Source: Longimicrobiales bacterium (GTDB lineage Bacteria > Gemmatimonadota > Gemmatimonadetes > Longimicrobiales > RSA9). From it: 64,000 nt of DNA. Location: positions 1 through 64,000 of the forward strand of contig DATHUY010000107.1 of the NCBI GenBank assembly GCA_035461765.1, written 5' to 3'. A model generated the notes under the pieces. That model worked only from the letters and a program-made list of their open reading frames with translations, searched no databases and was not told where the DNA came from. Positions 1 through 7,143 of the stretch are shown piece after piece. How positions within the stretch are numbered: the first letter of the stretch is position 1; every line of letters starts with the position of its first letter. Both the position numbers and the translations under genes were made by a program.

Positions 1-1
1 G

Positions 2-97
2 CGTTACCTGGTGGTGCTGCACGAGGGCGAGCCGACCGCACCGATGTCGATCGCCACGCGCGAACCGCGTGATGACGACGACGACGAGGAGGAATAG
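2..97 (+). CDS. rpsF: 30S ribosomal protein bS6, C-terminal end (partial)
   Basis: An open frame enters from the left edge and stops with TAG at 95-97, giving about 31 residues. It begins RYLVVLHEGEPTAPM and ends in a run of Asp and Glu. The RYLVV strand is typical of the last beta strand of bS6, and acidic tails are common in that family. The stop lies three bases before the rpsR start, the classical rpsF-rpsR order. Only the tail is visible, so identity rests partly on context. Confidence 0.8.
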   Translation, partial: RYLVVLHEGEPTAPMSIATREPRDDDDDEEE

Positions 98-100
98 GTC

Positions 101-322
101 ATGGCTCGTCCGGCAAAGAACTGCCCGTTCTGTGAAGCGGGCGTAAGGTACGTGAATTACAAGGATGAGAGCACGCTGCGGCGGCTGGTGACGGAACAGG
201 GGAAGCTGCTGCCGCGGCGGATGACGGGCATGTGCGCGCGTCATCAGCGGCAGGTGGGCACGGCAGTGAAGCGTGCGCGCTACCTGGCGTTGCTGCCGTA
301 CGTGAAGGGGTATCAGGACTGA
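101..322 (+). CDS. rpsR: 30S ribosomal protein bS18
   Basis: This small basic protein of 73 residues matches bS18 in length and sequence. It has CPFCEAG near the N-terminus (the zinc-type cysteine form), the NYKD segment, and the conserved R-x-TG-x-C-x-x-HQR block around residues 40-50. bS18 sits with bS6 on the platform of the 30S subunit. It starts three bases after the rpsF stop with GAGGAGGAA just upstream, and the next gene begins one base after its stop, so it is translated within a ribosomal-protein operon. Confidence 0.97.
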   Translation: MARPAKNCPFCEAGVRYVNYKDESTLRRLVTEQGKLLPRRMTGMCARHQRQVGTAVKRARYLALLPYVKGYQD

Positions 323-323
323 A

Positions 324-1262
324 GTGACGGCGGCGCAGCGTGGCCGCGGGTGGGCGGGAGTCGCGGGGCTTGCCCTCGCGACGGCCTTTCTCTCCGTGGT
401 GCAGCCGGCGCTGCTGATGTTCGTGCCGCTGGCACTGCTGTTCATCGCGCTGCCGCCGCGCCGCCCGCTGTTCCTCGCGCTCGGCTTGTTCATCTGCTGG
501 CTGGCATTCGGCGGGTCGACCGGGCACGATGTGCTCTGGTACTTCGAGCGCGGCTGGGCATTGCTGCTCGGCGCGTGGTTTGTGTTAATGGTCGTGGTGA
601 TGCCGCGCTGGACGTTTCTGCCGCGCGCGCTCAGCGCCGTCGGCGCCACGGCGGCGACGGTCACGATCCTGCTCACTGTGAATCGCGGCGGGTTTGCGAT
701 CCTGGAGAGTGCGATCGCGTCTCACCTGCGATCGCGGGCGGCACAGGTGCTCGCGGTCTGGCAGACGTCGAATGCGAGCCAGAGCGTTGGCGTGGACATG
801 CGCGAGATGCTGTTCCAGGTCGCCGATATGCAGGGCCGGCTGTTTCCGGCGCTGCTTGCGCTGGTCTCGCTTGCCGGGCTCGGCGTAGCGTGGTGGGCGT
901 TCGGCAGGGTGGCGCGGGGGATTCCGTACCCGCTGGCGCGGTGGCGCGATTTCCGGTTCCGTGATGAGCTGGTCTGGATCCTGATCGCAGGAGTGGCGTT
1001 GCTGCTGCTGCCGATCGACCAGATCGCGACTCGCGTGGGAGAAAATCTGTTGCTGTTCATGGCCGTGCTCTACGCGTTGCGCGGGGCGGCCGTGTTGCTG
1101 GTGATTGGCGGTGCGTCGGGTCCGGTCGGTGTGGTGATCGGCGCATTGCTGGTGTTGTTTCTGACTCCGTTCGTGATGGCGACCACGTTTCTCGTGGGGC
1201 TGTCCGATACCTGGCTCGACATACGGGCGCGGCGAGAGGCGTCGTCGACCCCCGGCTCCTGA
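324..1262 (+). CDS. DUF2232 (YybS-like) multi-spanning membrane protein
   Basis: The 312-residue product starts with GTG immediately after rpsR and ends 11 bases before rplI. It is almost entirely hydrophobic, with roughly eight predicted membrane segments, including a pair near residues 10-60 and a C-terminal pair around 230-295. Membrane proteins of the DUF2232/YybS family are known between rpsR and rplI in several phyla, so position and topology both support the assignment. The biochemical role is unknown. No catalytic motif is evident. Confidence 0.8.
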   Translation: MTAAQRGRGWAGVAGLALATAFLSVVQPALLMFVPLALLFIALPPRRPLFLALGLFICWLAFGGSTGHDVLWYFERGWALLLGAWFVLMVVVMPRWTFLPRALSAVGATAATVTILLTVNRGGFAILESAIASHLRSRAAQVLAVWQTSNASQSVGVDMREMLFQVADMQGRLFPALLALVSLAGLGVAWWAFGRVARGIPYPLARWRDFRFRDELVWILIAGVALLLLPIDQIATRVGENLLLFMAVLYALRGAAVLLVIGGASGPVGVVIGALLVLFLTPFVMATTFLVGLSDTWLDIRARREASSTPGS

Positions 1263-1273
1263 GGGAGAGTACG

Positions 1274-1738
1274 ATGAAGAATCTGAAAGTCATTCTGCGG
1301 CAGGACATCGACAAGCTTGGCGAGGCGGGCGAGATCGTCACCGTGAAGCCTGGCTTCGCACGCAACTACCTGCTGCCTCGCGGCTACGCCTTCGAGGCGA
1401 CGACGGCGAACCTGCGCGCGATCGAGGACGAGCGTGCGAAGGGCGAGGCGAAGGCGAAGCGTGACTTCCTCGAGGCACGGCGCCGGGCGTCGAAGCTGGA
1501 GGGTGTGTCGCTGACGTTCCACGCGAAGGCGGGCGAGGAGTCGAAGCTGTTCGGCTCGATCACGACGGCGGACATCGCTGACCGCCTGAACACGGAGCAG
1601 GGTCTCGGCTTCGATATCGACCGCCGCTCGATCGAGCTGGAAGAGCCGATCAAGTCGCTGGGTGTATTCCCGGTGGCGGTGAAGCTGCACCCGGAGGTAA
1701 AGCCGGAGATCAAGGTGTGGGTCATCAAGGCGGAATAG
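1274..1738 (+). CDS. rplI: 50S ribosomal protein bL9
   Basis: The protein has 154 residues and starts MKNLKVILRQDIDKLGEAGE, with the bL9 signature G-x-x-V-x-V-K-P-G-F-A-R-N-Y-L-L-P at about residues 20-37. The N-terminal RNA-binding domain is joined by a long charged helix to a C-terminal domain containing KLFGSIT. Length and order are normal for the family. GGGAGAG lies about 8 bases before the ATG. The last base of its TAG stop is also the first base of the left inverted repeat of the following transposase element. Confidence 0.98.
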   Translation: MKNLKVILRQDIDKLGEAGEIVTVKPGFARNYLLPRGYAFEATTANLRAIEDERAKGEAKAKRDFLEARRRASKLEGVSLTFHAKAGEESKLFGSITTADIADRLNTEQGLGFDIDRRSIELEEPIKSLGVFPVAVKLHPEVKPEIKVWVIKAE

Positions 1739-1759
1739 CCCCGGACCTGGCTTCACTTT
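1738..1759 (+). repeat. Left 22-bp inverted repeat of the RAYT element
   Basis: The 22 bases beginning GCCCCGGACCTGG are the exact reverse complement of 2796-2817. The match breaks at 1760/2795 on the inner side and at 1737/2818 on the outer side. The first base is the G of the rplI TAG stop codon. Confidence 0.9.
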
Positions 1760-1767
1760 ACGGTTAT

Positions 1768-1808
1768 GGCCGCTGCGCGCATGCAGTTTAAACCTGCGCT
1801 CAGCGGCC
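1768..1808. repeat. Imperfect hairpin at the 3' end of the transposase gene
   Basis: GGCCGCTG at 1768-1775 pairs with CAGCGGCC at 1801-1808. Further inner pairing brings GCGCATGCAG against CTGCGC. It overlaps the transposase stop codon. It could be a bidirectional transcription stop between convergent rplI and the transposase, or a structure recognised by the transposase. No T-run follows on either strand. Confidence 0.6.
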
Positions 1809-2738
1809 TTCCTGCATGGCGGTGGTGCGTACTGAACTGACGGTGGTCGGCGCGATGTTCAGGAAGCGGGCGATGACGCCGCCTCTATGGCCAGCCCCCA
1901 GCGCGCGTAGAATGAAACGGCGCCGGACCCGCACGACAGCCTTCGTCCTGTAGCCCGCTCGGAGCACCTCGAGCTCCATTTCAGGCGCGAGCTCTGAAAG
2001 GGTGCCGCGTGCTATTTCAGGCAGATCCTGCCGGGGGCGGCTGCCCGCCTCATCGAGGATCCGGATCGATGAATAGTTGCTGTTCCAGTGAGCGTCCCCG
2101 CCTGCCGTACTCGGCCGCACCGGAGGCAGACCCGCATGTAACCCGTTTTCCTCGGCGGCGCGATGCGCATCCGTGGCGCGCCGCCAATCCATGAAAAGCC
2201 GATAGTTGGTCTGGCACCTGATGAGGGTGTCCTCGCCACGTGCCGCGAAAACCCACAATGCCCGTCCCACGGATATACCGTTCCTCGTGCATTCACGCGC
2301 TCCAGGCGCGGCATACGCGGCATGCGAGCACCATTCATACGCATCCGGGCTGAGGCACAGGTTGGCCCTGAGAGCGTTGAGGTGGACGTACACGATGGCG
2401 TTTCTGAAGTATTCCGCGTCCAGGCATGGCGAAGCCCGGAAACGACGTTCGAAGACATGCCCGTCGTGACCGGTACACCGCTGCACCAGCAGCGCCACAC
2501 GCCGCAGCAACGGCTGCATGAACTGGCTGAGAGGCTGCCGTCCCTGCACTACGACCATATGCAGGTGGTTGGGCATTACGGCGTAAGCCAGCAGATCCGC
2601 GTCACTTCGCCGCGGCGCGTGGAGTATCCGACGCACCACCGCCTGTTCGATCTCGGTGAACCACGCGGCCCGTCCCTGGAGGCGGGCAGTCACGTGAAAC
2701 GGCGTACCGGGCAGGTGAGGTCTCAATCGGCGTCCCAT
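1800..2738 (-). CDS. REP-associated tyrosine transposase (Y1_Tnp, RAYT type)
   Basis: The 312-residue protein has the Y1 transposase core. Residues 55-63 read MPNHLHMVV, containing the metal-binding HUH-type pair H58/H60. Tyr117 in the YVHLNALRAN segment is the likely nucleophile. The G-x-x-x-H-V-T-x-R start and the F-E-R-R-F-R block are also typical. The C-terminal third, rich in basic residues and ending in a helix-turn-helix-like stretch (about 265-310), is longer than in minimal IS200 TnpA and fits the RAYT group. The enzyme would nick and rejoin single-stranded hairpin DNA. The frame is intact, so it may be active or domesticated. Confidence 0.9.
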   Translation of the reverse strand: MGRRLRPHLPGTPFHVTARLQGRAAWFTEIEQAVVRRILHAPRRSDADLLAYAVMPNHLHMVVVQGRQPLSQFMQPLLRRVALLVQRCTGHDGHVFERRFRASPCLDAEYFRNAIVYVHLNALRANLCLSPDAYEWCSHAAYAAPGARECTRNGISVGRALWVFAARGEDTLIRCQTNYRLFMDWRRATDAHRAAEENGLHAGLPPVRPSTAGGDAHWNSNYSSIRILDEAGSRPRQDLPEIARGTLSELAPEMELEVLRAGYRTKAVVRVRRRFILRALGAGHRGGVIARFLNIAPTTVSSVRTTAMQEGR

Positions 2739-2745
2739 GGGTCGA

Positions 2746-2785
2746 CGATATCACGGATATCGGGGCGCATCCATGGATGGATGCG
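2746..2785. repeat. Two adjacent hairpins upstream of the transposase start
   Basis: CGATATC (2746-2752) pairs with GATATCG (2756-2762) around a 3-base loop. CGCATCCAT (2766-2774) pairs with ATGGATGCG (2777-2785) around GG. They lie between the transposase start and the right inverted repeat, mirroring the hairpin at the other end. Confidence 0.65.
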
Positions 2786-2795
2786 GCTTTACCTC

Positions 2796-2817
2796 AAAGT
2801 GAAGCCAGGTCCGGGGC
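2796..2817 (+). repeat. Right 22-bp inverted repeat of the RAYT element
   Basis: Exact reverse complement of 1738-1759. It lies about 30 bases upstream of a putative extended -10 element that may serve rsfS. Confidence 0.9.
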
Positions 2818-2845
2818 GTCCCGGTGGCCCTTGCTGGCGCGTTCC

Positions 2846-2854
2846 TGTTATGAT
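2846..2854 (+). promoter_or_regulatory. Candidate extended -10 promoter for rsfS
   Basis: TGTTATGAT contains a TGn extension followed by TATGAT (5 of 6 to TATAAT). The best -35-like hexamer (TTGCTG, 2831-2836) is only 12 bases away, so the site would depend on the extended -10. It lies just outside the transposase element, where the interrupted operon would need a new promoter. Confidence 0.4.
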
Positions 2855-2868
2855 AAGGGGCCCCGATT

Positions 2869-3294
2869 ATGCGGATCCTGCAGAAAATCCGGATCGGCCA
2901 CCCCATACGACCACGGTACATGGCACCTGACGAGACGACTACACAGATAGAAATGACGCCCGTCCTCGAGCGCGCCACGGAGCTGGCCGCCGACCGCAAG
3001 GGCGTCGACATGCTGGTGATGGACCTTCGCGGGATCTCCAATGCAACGGACTTCTTCTTTCTGGTCAGCGGCACGTCCGACATGCACGCCCGTTCCATCG
3101 CGGAGCACATCATCGAGGAGCTGAAGAAGGAGGGCGTCCGGCCGAGCCACGTCGAGGGTCTCCGGTCCGGGCGCTGGGTCCTGATCGATTACATCGATTT
3201 CGTCGTGCACGTTTTCCACCCCGCTGCCCGCGAGTTCTACCAGCTCGAGCGGCTCTGGGGGGACGCACCGGTACAGGCGCTCGAAGAAGAGTAG
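2869..3294 (+). CDS. rsfS: Ribosomal silencing factor RsfS (Iojap/YbeB)
   Basis: RsfS binds uL14 on the 50S subunit and blocks subunit joining under nutrient limitation. The conserved core runs from about residue 32 to 135: DMLVMDLRGISNATDFF, an SGTSDMHARSIA helix, and the hallmark WVLIDYIDFVVHVFH followed by REFYQLERLWGD. The family is usually 105-125 residues. The ATG at 2869 gives 141 and has AAGGGG eight bases upstream. ATGs at 2920 (124 aa) and 2953 (113 aa) fit family length better, and if the -10 at 2849-2854 is used the first ATG would be nearly leaderless. The true start is therefore uncertain. Confidence 0.93.
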   Translation: MRILQKIRIGHPIRPRYMAPDETTTQIEMTPVLERATELAADRKGVDMLVMDLRGISNATDFFFLVSGTSDMHARSIAEHIIEELKKEGVRPSHVEGLRSGRWVLIDYIDFVVHVFHPAAREFYQLERLWGDAPVQALEEE

Positions 3295-3301
3295 GAGGCC
3301 C

Positions 3302-6300
3302 ATGAGGCGAAGTCTGCTGGCGGTATTGATCGCAGCGTGCTGTGCACCGCTGCTTGTGGCGGACTCCGCCCATGCGCAGTACTTCGGCCGCAACAAGGTG
3401 CAGTACCGCGCGTTCGATTTCCAGATCATCCGCACTGAGCACTTCGACGTCTATTACTACCCGCAGGAGCGGGAGGCCGCCCTGGACGCCGCCCGCATGG
3501 TTGAGCGTTCCTACGCCCGGCTGTCGCGCGTGCTCCAGCACGAGTTCGACGAGCGCAAGCCGCTCATCATTTACGCCTCGCACACCGATTTCCAGCAGAC
3601 GAACGCGCTCCCGTGGTTCCTGGACGAGAGCACGGGCGGTGTCACCGAATCGCTGAAGAGCCGCATGATCCTGCCGTTCACCGGGTCCTATGCGGACTTC
3701 GACCACGTGCTCACCCATGAGCTGGTGCACGGCTTCCAGTACGACGTGATCTTCCGTCGCGGCGTCGTCAACGAGGCGTCGCCGTTCACGGCCCGCCTGC
3801 CGCTCTGGTTCATGGAAGGCATGGCGGAATACCTGTCGATCGGCCGCATTGACGCCCACACGGTGAGCTGGCTGCGCGACGCGGTTCTGAAGGGCTACCT
3901 GCGCTCGATCGCGGAGATGTCGCAGCGCGATGACTACCTGTCGTACCGCTTCGGCCAGTCGCTGTGGGCGTTCATCGGCTCGAAGTGGGGCGACGAGGTC
4001 GTCGGAATCCTGCTGCAGAAGGCGCCGCGCATCGGTATCGAGCGCGCGTTCACGTCGACGCTCGGTCTCTCGCTCGACGAGCTGAACCAGGAGTGGCAGG
4101 CGGAAGTGCGGACGACGTACCTGGCGCAGGTCACCGAGTACGATCAGCCGGACGAGTTTGCCGAGCGGCTGACGAAGCACGACAAGCTCTACGACCCCTG
4201 GTATCTCGCTCCGGCCATCTCGCCGGATGGCAACGACTTCGTCTACCTGTCGCAGCATGACGGCTTCGCGTTCGACCTGTGGCTCGCGGACGCGCGCACC
4301 GGCAAGGTGAAGAAGCGGCTGGTCGGCAGTGCCCGCGACGCCGGCCTGGAGTCGCTGCGCTATATGAACTCGGGCGCGTCGTTCTCGCACGACGGTCGCT
4401 ACATCGCGTTCGCCGCGAAGGATGGCGGCCAGGACGCTCTGTACGTATACGACATGCAGCGCAACCGGATGTCGAGGAAGATGAAGTTCGATCTGAACGG
4501 CATCTCCGCGCCGAGCTGGGCGCCCGATGGCAGCCGCATCGTCTTTACTGGCCTGGACGGCGGCATCAGCGACCTGTTCGTCACCGACCTCGACGGCAAT
4601 CTCACGCGGCTGACGAACGACCGCTACGCGGACCTGCTGCCGGCATGGTCGCCGGACGGCTCGCGCATCGCGTTCACGACCGACAGAAGCGGCACCGATC
4701 TCGATCTGCTCGTATACGGCAACACGCGCATCGCGGTCATGGACGCAGCCACGCATCGGATCGACGTGCTGCCGCAGCAGGAGGAGGGCAAGAACATCAA
4801 TCCTGCGTGGTCGCCCGACGGCACGAAGCTGATCTGGGTAAGCGATCGCGACGGCACGAACAATCTCTATCTCTATGACCTGCAGCAGGGCGAGCTGTCG
4901 CAGATCACCGACGTCCTGTCCGGCGTGATCGCGGTCACTCCGCTGAGCCCGGTGATCTCGTGGTCGCGCAGCGGTCGCATGCTGTTCACGTACTTCCACA
5001 ACGCCGGCTACGACACGTACGCGGTGGACGATCCGCTGGCGCTCCCGCGCCGCAGGGTGCTTCCGTCGCTCGTCGCCTCACGCGCCGGCTCTGAGCCGGC
5101 AGCAGCCGATCCCGCGACTGCGGTGCCCGCGAACCGCGCTGCCGACTCAGCGGCTGTTCTGCCCGGCGCGGCGTCCGACTCCACGCTCGCTGCCCCCGCG
5201 GACAGCACCCCGACACCGGCAGTACCGGCCAACGGAGTCGCCGACTCCACCGCGTTGCCAGTGACCGCCGCCGCGGATACCGCGGTTGCGGCGCCGCCGC
5301 TCGGAGCGCGGCCGCCGCAGGCTACGCTCAGCGATTCAGCCGGCACAGCGGTGCTCGCGGGCGGAAAGCCGCTGCAGACGCCCGTCGCACAGCGGCCGGG
5401 ATTTGTGTCGTCGTATTACCGCGATCCGGACGGTGAATTCCGTCGCAGTGCGCTCGAGCTGCCCGGCGATCCGAACGCTCCCGCGCCCGTGTCGGTCATC
5501 GCGCTGCTGGACAGTGCTGCGCTCGCGCTGCCGGATACGAGCGTGTTCGAGCTGCGTGATTACAAGGTGAAGCTCACGCCCGATGTGATCGGTCGTCCGA
5601 GCATCGGCGCGGAGGTCGGCGGCTATTACGGCAATGGCGTATACGGCGGCAGCTACATCTCGCTGTCGGACATGCTCGGCAACCACAACCTCATGGTTTC
5701 GGGCAGCATCAACGGATCGCTGTCCGATGCCAGTTTCTTCAGCGCGTACACATTCCTGAAGCGCCGTATGAACCTGAGCGCTGCGCTCTGGCAGGTGCCG
5801 CTCTATCGCTACGTCGGCGGCGGATATTTCCCGCTCGACATCGGCGGCGAGCAGCGCGAGGTCGCGGCGAACATCTTCCTGCGCGACGTGATCCGCGGTG
5901 GCCAGGTCGGTCTGTCGTATCCGTTCAGCACGTTCCGCCGCGTCGAGCTGAACATGACGGGGGTCAACTACCAGAGCGACATCCTGTATCGCGGCTATGA
6001 CACGCGCACATTCAAGCCGATCGAGATCGACCAGTCGTCGGCGGGCTTCTCGTATGCCCAGCCGGAGGTCGCGATGGTATTCGACAACTCGCTGTTCGGC
6101 TGGACGGGTCCGGTCGTCGGCCGTCGCTACCGTATCCAGCTGTCACGCACGTTCGGTGACATACGGTTCAACGAGGCGCTCGTCGACTTCCGGAACTACG
6201 CGAACTGGAAGCAGAAGGTCGTATTTGCGACGCGTTTCGTCGGGCTGAGCCGGTTCGGCGGTGAGGCAGAGCGCTTCGGGCTCTACTGGGGCAGCCCCTA

Positions 6301-6799
6301 CTACATCCGCGGCTACGACTACAACTCGTTCAAGCCATCGAGCGGTGAGTGCGAGGACTCGCGGCACTGGGGCGAGCGGACGTCGCTCTCGCGCTGTCCC
6401 GTCCGCGACCAGCTGGTCGGCGCGAGCGCAGCGTTCGTCAATGCCGAGGTGCGCTTCCCGATCATCACCGAGCTGCAGATCGGCTTCCTCGGCAGCTTCC
6501 CGCCGGTGGACGCCGTCGCGTTCTTCGATGGCGGCATGGCGTGGGATGGCCGCGTGTGCGCGATCACGGACTACAGCCGTGCTGACAACTGCGCTGCGGG
6601 CGCGAGTCACGACGTCTCTATCACCTGGGACCGTAAGGCGGGCGAGGATCCGTTCCTGGTGCGGGAACCGCTGTTCAGCTACGGACTCGGCCTGCGCATC
6701 AACGTGTTCTACACGGTCCTGCGCCTGGACTACGCCTGGCCTGTGAACCGTGCGGACCGCAGCGGGATGCTCTCGTTCAGCTTCGGCCCGAGCTTCTAG
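3302..6799 (+). CDS. Secreted HExxH peptidase-like, TolB-propeller, Omp85-type barrel protein
   Basis: This 1165-residue protein joins three modules. A Sec signal peptide ends at AHA (residue 25). An N-terminal gluzincin-like domain follows, with HELVH (H139, E140, H143) and a downstream WFMEGMAEYL in which E172 could be the third zinc ligand. Residues about 300-590 hold repeated SPDG/APDGSRI blades with (S/T)D..G turns, typical of TolB/PD40 beta-propellers. An Ala/Pro/Asp-rich linker (about 595-700) leads to a beta-rich region (about 750-1165) ending in Phe, as in Omp85/BamA-type barrels. It most likely sits in the outer membrane with periplasmic propeller and protease-like parts. The zinc ligands look intact, but activity and substrate are unknown. 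It starts 7 bases after rsfS with GGAGG upstream. Confidence 0.88.
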   Translation: MRRSLLAVLIAACCAPLLVADSAHAQYFGRNKVQYRAFDFQIIRTEHFDVYYYPQEREAALDAARMVERSYARLSRVLQHEFDERKPLIIYASHTDFQQTNALPWFLDESTGGVTESLKSRMILPFTGSYADFDHVLTHELVHGFQYDVIFRRGVVNEASPFTARLPLWFMEGMAEYLSIGRIDAHTVSWLRDAVLKGYLRSIAEMSQRDDYLSYRFGQSLWAFIGSKWGDEVVGILLQKAPRIGIERAFTSTLGLSLDELNQEWQAEVRTTYLAQVTEYDQPDEFAERLTKHDKLYDPWYLAPAISPDGNDFVYLSQHDGFAFDLWLADARTGKVKKRLVGSARDAGLESLRYMNSGASFSHDGRYIAFAAKDGGQDALYVYDMQRNRMSRKMKFDLNGISAPSWAPDGSRIVFTGLDGGISDLFVTDLDGNLTRLTNDRYADLLPAWSPDGSRIAFTTDRSGTDLDLLVYGNTRIAVMDAATHRIDVLPQQEEGKNINPAWSPDGTKLIWVSDRDGTNNLYLYDLQQGELSQITDVLSGVIAVTPLSPVISWSRSGRMLFTYFHNAGYDTYAVDDPLALPRRRVLPSLVASRAGSEPAAADPATAVPANRAADSAAVLPGAASDSTLAAPADSTPTPAVPANGVADSTALPVTAAADTAVAAPPLGARPPQATLSDSAGTAVLAGGKPLQTPVAQRPGFVSSYYRDPDGEFRRSALELPGDPNAPAPVSVIALLDSAALALPDTSVFELRDYKVKLTPDVIGRPSIGAEVGGYYGNGVYGGSYISLSDMLGNHNLMVSGSINGSLSDASFFSAYTFLKRRMNLSAALWQVPLYRYVGGGYFPLDIGGEQREVAANIFLRDVIRGGQVGLSYPFSTFRRVELNMTGVNYQSDILYRGYDTRTFKPIEIDQSSAGFSYAQPEVAMVFDNSLFGWTGPVVGRRYRIQLSRTFGDIRFNEALVDFRNYANWKQKVVFATRFVGLSRFGGEAERFGLYWGSPYYIRGYDYNSFKPSSGECEDSRHWGERTSLSRCPVRDQLVGASAAFVNAEVRFPIITELQIGFLGSFPPVDAVAFFDGGMAWDGRVCAITDYSRADNCAAGASHDVSITWDRKAGEDPFLVREPLFSYGLGLRINVFYTVLRLDYAWPVNRADRSGMLSFSFGPSF

Positions 6800-7143
6800 C
6801 CCTGCTTCGCGGCTCCGAGACGCCACGTCACGGGCGCCCAACGGCTTCGAGCATCTGAAACGGCGCGCCTTCGGCGCGGCCGCGAGCGGGCTTCACCGCG
6901 CCATCAGCCTGCCGCCGCGGCGCCTCCGGCGCCGTAGGAGGGGGCGCTGTGGCTCAATAGGGCGCCGTCAGTGGCCGTGGGTGGCGTCAAACCGTGCGCG
7001 GCGGCGTAAGCCTCGAACGACGCGACCCGGGCACGTGCCGGGAACGCACCGCTCCAAAACGTCCTCTCCGACCTCGCGCCGCTCCCCGCCAAAAGCTACA
7101 TTACCCCGTCCCGTAGTTACCCCGACTTTGACCCCGTTTAAGC
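6800..7143. other. 344-bp intergenic region with GC-rich hairpins
   Basis: No gene is supported here. Two short GC hairpins stand out: CGCGCC-TTC-GGCGCG at 6864-6878 and GGCGCC-TCC-GGCGCC within 6918-6934. Neither is followed by a T-run, so they are weak candidates for transcription ends after the outer-membrane protein gene. The last 60 bases are less GC-rich and probably hold the promoter of the next operon, but I see no convincing -35/-10 pair. Confidence 0.6.

Larger units (their letters stand above)
1738..2817 (-). mobile_element. RAYT/IS200-like Y1 transposase element bounded by 22-bp inverted repeats
   Basis: A single transposase gene on the - strand lies inside a perfect 22-bp inverted repeat (1738-1759 and 2796-2817). 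Internal hairpins sit near both ends (1768-1808, and 2746-2762 with 2766-2785). The block separates rplI from rsfS, two + strand housekeeping genes, and is the only opposite-strand gene in the first 56 kb. REP-associated Y1 transposases are typically flanked by REP-type hairpins. Whether the perfect outer repeat marks the mobilised ends is inference. Confidence 0.75.

Noticed and set aside
3110-4999. 629-codon open frame on the - strand
   Set aside because: Arg/Val/Asp-rich composition is typical of an antisense shadow; it lies opposite the propeller-barrel gene.
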